Origin: Xestospongia muta
Taxonomy: Eukaryota; Porifera; Demospongiae; Haplosclerida; Petrosiidae
NCBI GenBank assembly: GCA_963693285.1
Contig: OY848931.1
Coordinates: forward strand, 1,493,001-1,557,000
Direction of reading: 5' to 3'
Length of the DNA: 64,000 bases
Shown here: one piece after another, positions 54,901 through 64,000 of the stretch
Layout: every line of letters begins with the position of its first letter
Numbering within the stretch: the stretch's first letter is position 1
Position numbers and translations under genes: made by a program
The notes under the pieces: generated by a model
The model's input: the letters and a program-made list of their open reading frames with translations, nothing else
Database searches by the model: none
Told to the model about the DNA's origin: nothing

Positions 54901-57208
54901 TCTTAATGGATGTAGTGGTGATATAAGTCGTGTGTATGATTTGTGGATTCAGGAGAAAGCTGAAACTGCAACAAGAAGAAGTTTATTATCTGCTTTAAGA
55001 GCTATTAATCAAAATGATGTTGCAAGGAAATATGAAGATTATCTGAAAACATTGGTTAGTTCATTCTGTTAAGACCATAATTATATTTAAAACTACACTT
55101 TCAAATATTTCATACATCAGTTCCTTTAGAGACAACCAATATATATGTTAGTATACAATGTTAACAAGAGATATTTTTTGTAATACTTTGTCAAAGATAA
55201 AAACTAATCTTATATTGTTGTTACTAGATATCAGAGCTCACTACTACTAGTGTATCAAGTGAACTACTATGTACTCAATCTCAAGGTACTACTTATTAAT
55301 ATACTGTATAGTAGTATTGAGTATTATCTTTAATAGAGTCCTCTAGTGTAACTGAAGTTAATGACAGTATGAATGAAGCAGTCTTTACAAATACATTAGG
55401 TAAGAAACTGCTTTGTTAAAAGCTTTTACATGAGTTTACTGATAACAGAGAGAAGTCTACTTAAGAAGAGATCATGTAATCAATCATCATCTACTCCACC
55501 CTCCAGTAAGAGATCAACTAACAGAGATGAAGTAAATGATGAGAGTAGTAGCAGGGAATCCTCCATTAGTAGTCAGAGACAAGAGAGAAGACAACACAAG
55601 AGACAGAGAACAGATGAGGAGGATAACTCTGACTATGATGATAATACTACTACTAGTATTACCAAACGACAACCTCCAAGGTCACATGACATTGAATTGG
55701 AGTCACGTGACCAATCAACTAGACCACGTGGTAAGGAGCCAGCAGGAGGTAGACCTTATAAAAGAAAAAGGAGACCAGACAGTGTCACTACTTCACAAAT
55801 ACCAACAAGATCTCCTATAGTAAGTATATTAATGTCTTATGATATTTGTACATATTATAATGTACTTGTTAATATAATTATTCCACCTAGTATACTATAT
55901 ATGTCATGTGATCCTAATATTGTATCACATGTTATATATGGTCATAGTTATGTGTCTAGTTCTAATAATTTATAAGTGACTTTTGAAGTGGACAAATCAA
56001 ATTAAACAATACATATTGACTGCTAACACATTAAATGAATATAATCATTTAATTTATTTTTACCACAAGTACTATAACTGATGTGACAAACCAAATTGTC
56101 ATTTTATAACTTGAGAGAACAGTGTTGTAACTACTGACAACTTTCAAATATTCAATATCAATGAAATGTTAACTGTTTGATGTAGTATTAATACCACTAA
56201 AACTATCTTAGAACAATTACAATCTTGTTATAAATGTTGTTAGTTAATTAAAAGTTTGTTTCTACACATTTTATTAACTTTATTTGTTGTATATAATAAC
56301 TTAGTAACTATCTACCTTTAAACAGGTGTATATACATCATTATTGTTATGCTCCCTCCCCCCCCCACTCTCTCTCTCCTTCTTTAGAAATCATGGGATCA
56401 GCTCTTGGATGAACAACCTTCACTGATAGAGTTAATTACCTATGCTAAAACTTCAGAGTGGTTTCAATTAGGAATACAACTTAAACTGAACAATGTTAAT
56501 CTTAATGGATGTAGTGGTGATATAAGTCGTGTGTATGATTTGTGGATTCAGGAGAAAGCTGAAACTGCAACAAGAAGAAGTTTATTATCTGCTTTAAGAG
56601 CTATTAATCAAAATGATGTTGCAAGGAAATATGAAGATTATCTGAAAACATTGGTTAGTTCATTCTGTTAAGACCATAATTATATTTAAAACTACACTTT
56701 CAAATATTTCATACATCAGTTCCTTTAGAGACAACCAATATATATGTTAGTATACAATGTTAACAAGAGATATTTTTTGTAATACTTTGTCAAAGATAAA
56801 AACTAATCTTATATAACAGCACATACCATCTGTTTATTATTTTATATATTAGTTGCTCTATTGCTATTCAAATGATATATACATTCTATATAATATCAAT
56901 GTATATAACTGTTGTCAGTATATGTGTAGTCATTTATAGAAAGATATGTTATAGTAATTTGTGTGTTGTGTGATCCTAACATTGTTTGTGGTACAATATC
57001 TTTGCTTGATATAACAATTATTACGAAAAAAATTGTACCTTTTCATTGTTAGTTAATACCCATTATTATATAGTACAAAATAATGTAACAATATCAAAAG
57101 CAGTTAGTCTACAATATAATATACTTGTTGTAGATATTCTTTTGATAAAATAAAAATGATCCATTCATTTAGGTCAGTGATAGTGCTGAGTCAAAAACTA
57201 CTCATTAA
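48941..57208 (+). CDS. Roco protein 2: ankyrin-ROC-COR with duplicated death-domain exons
   Basis: Exons: 48941-53578, then set a 53630-53687, 53739-53801, 53851-54221, 54788-55054, set b 55228-55285, 55337-55399, 55449-55819, 56387-56653, and a short last exon 57173-57208 (VSDSAESKTTH). Each set is 759 nt (253 codons), starting and ending in phase 0, so a protein with two death domains is readable. Skipping one set leaves one domain. Retained introns give stops at 55070-55072 or 56669-56671. The P-loop reads GPPRAGKST (834-842), still GxxxxGKS but with Arg for Gly. G3 DTGGQPE and the COR-like region match Roco 1. It keeps three ankyrin-repeat-sized segments (87 codons) that Roco 1 lacks. The ATG is the one conserved with Roco 1; an in-frame ATG at 48884 would add 19 residues. 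Confidence 0.78.
53623..55220 (+). repeat. 1.6-kb tandem duplication, first copy (death-domain exon set a)
   Basis: Runs from TTACTAGATATCAGAG to AACTAATCTTATAT and repeats at once from 55221 with offset 1598, becoming 1599 after one extra C in the run before the death-domain exon. Exon and intron sequence are otherwise the same wherever I compared them. Confidence 0.95.
55221..56814 (+). repeat. 1.6-kb tandem duplication, second copy (death-domain exon set b)
   Basis: Carries its own acceptors, donors and all four exons. The encoded 181- and 88-residue open frames are identical to the first copy. It is followed by the AT-rich segment that corresponds to 39474 onward in unit 1. Confidence 0.95.
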
Positions 57209-57795
57209 AAACAAAGGAAAAGCTAATGACATACATAAACATCTAGACCTCCCTATGTTTCAATGAGTATGAGACTAACTGAGATATGCTCACATACAAG
57301 TTAAAATATTTTTATGCAAGCTACATAATATACCTTGTTGATTGGACACCCACAAATTTGTTGTCATAATTACTGAGTATTGGAAACACATCCTATCTTA
57401 ATAACTGTGTTTGTCTCTATTAGATATTCCATCTAGTCTCTGGCTAGATACTGCAATACATATAAATATATACTATTTTTATTTATAGACGATGACTGAT
57501 ATTTAAGAAGTTATTTGACAAGTTCACAGAATGGATTGGTTTCCATTTTTGACATTAGAAGCTATTAAAATTAAAGAAAGGGGTTGACGATAGTAGCAGG
57601 GAATCCTCCATTATGTCCTACAAAGACCAACAAGATCTCCTACAGTAAGTGTCTATTACTGTATGTCTATTATATTAATGTGATATTGCTAATATTGTGA
57701 TACATAATACATTGTAGTTGTTATTTCTTGACCTAGACAGCATGTACCTCATTGCCATTATAAATCTCTCTCTCAGTCTCTCTCTCTCTCCCTCC
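57209..57795 (+). other. End of unit 2 with decayed Roco exon fragments
   Basis: Colinear with 41360-41945. It contains a relict of the last Roco 1 exon (about 57424-57470) and the truncated exon 4 remnant (about 57590-57646), then CTCTCT with an internal AGTC interruption at 57767-57793. No complete gene is seen. Confidence 0.6.
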
Positions 57796-57886
57796 CATGA
57801 TTTGCTAAGAATGCAGCAAATTACATTGGTGGTGTGGTTTGAGATGGTTGCGCGATAATTAGAGTTCTTGGAGGGAAAAGCAAGAC

Positions 57887-64000
<6,114 letters not shown>

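Overview
The window looks like nuclear DNA of an early-branching animal, most likely a demosponge of the Amphimedon type. It is AT-rich, densely packed with genes and split into many short GT-AG introns. The genes are metazoan single-copy orthologues plus sponge-like families (Ig-domain receptor, ANK-Roco-death-domain proteins). The species is inferred, not proven. I translated and joined exons by hand. For each of the intact genes, exon lengths and phases sum to an open frame.

Left part (1-25.7 kb), single-copy genes: the last exon of a C1-tetrahydrofolate synthase (+); SDHAF3 (-) and ZNF830 (+), divergent from 48 bp; a 1034-residue Ig/FN3-like single-pass receptor (+); an L-gulonolactone-oxidase-like flavoenzyme (+); an intronless Fic-domain protein (+); a 29-exon protein with two talin/kindlin-like FERM heads and no rod (-); and HIBCH, a mitochondrial valine-catabolism enzyme (-).

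Right part (25.7-64 kb), a tandem segmental triplication: each unit of about 16 kb carries RIC1 (RAB6A-GEF partner) followed after only about 90 bp by a large Roco protein (ankyrin repeats, ROC GTPase, COR, death domain; DAPK1-like without the kinase). Units start at about 25726, 41946 and 57796, and the third runs off the window. The left end of each unit falls in the first codon of HIBCH, so every unit carries the same small promoter. CT microsatellites lie at the two internal junctions.

The units have diverged in an informative way. RIC1 is intact in unit 1 (1463 aa), has at least four disabling lesions in unit 2, and has one TGA in unit 3. The Roco genes stay open in both complete units but are remodelled. 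Unit 1 has a three-fold 204-bp ankyrin expansion, an in-frame 261-bp ankyrin loss and extra Pro/Tyr-repeat tail exons. Unit 2 has a nearly identical 1.6-kb tandem duplication of the exon set encoding the death domain, with compatible phases, so a protein with two death domains is possible. This Roco cluster is the most interesting system in the window.
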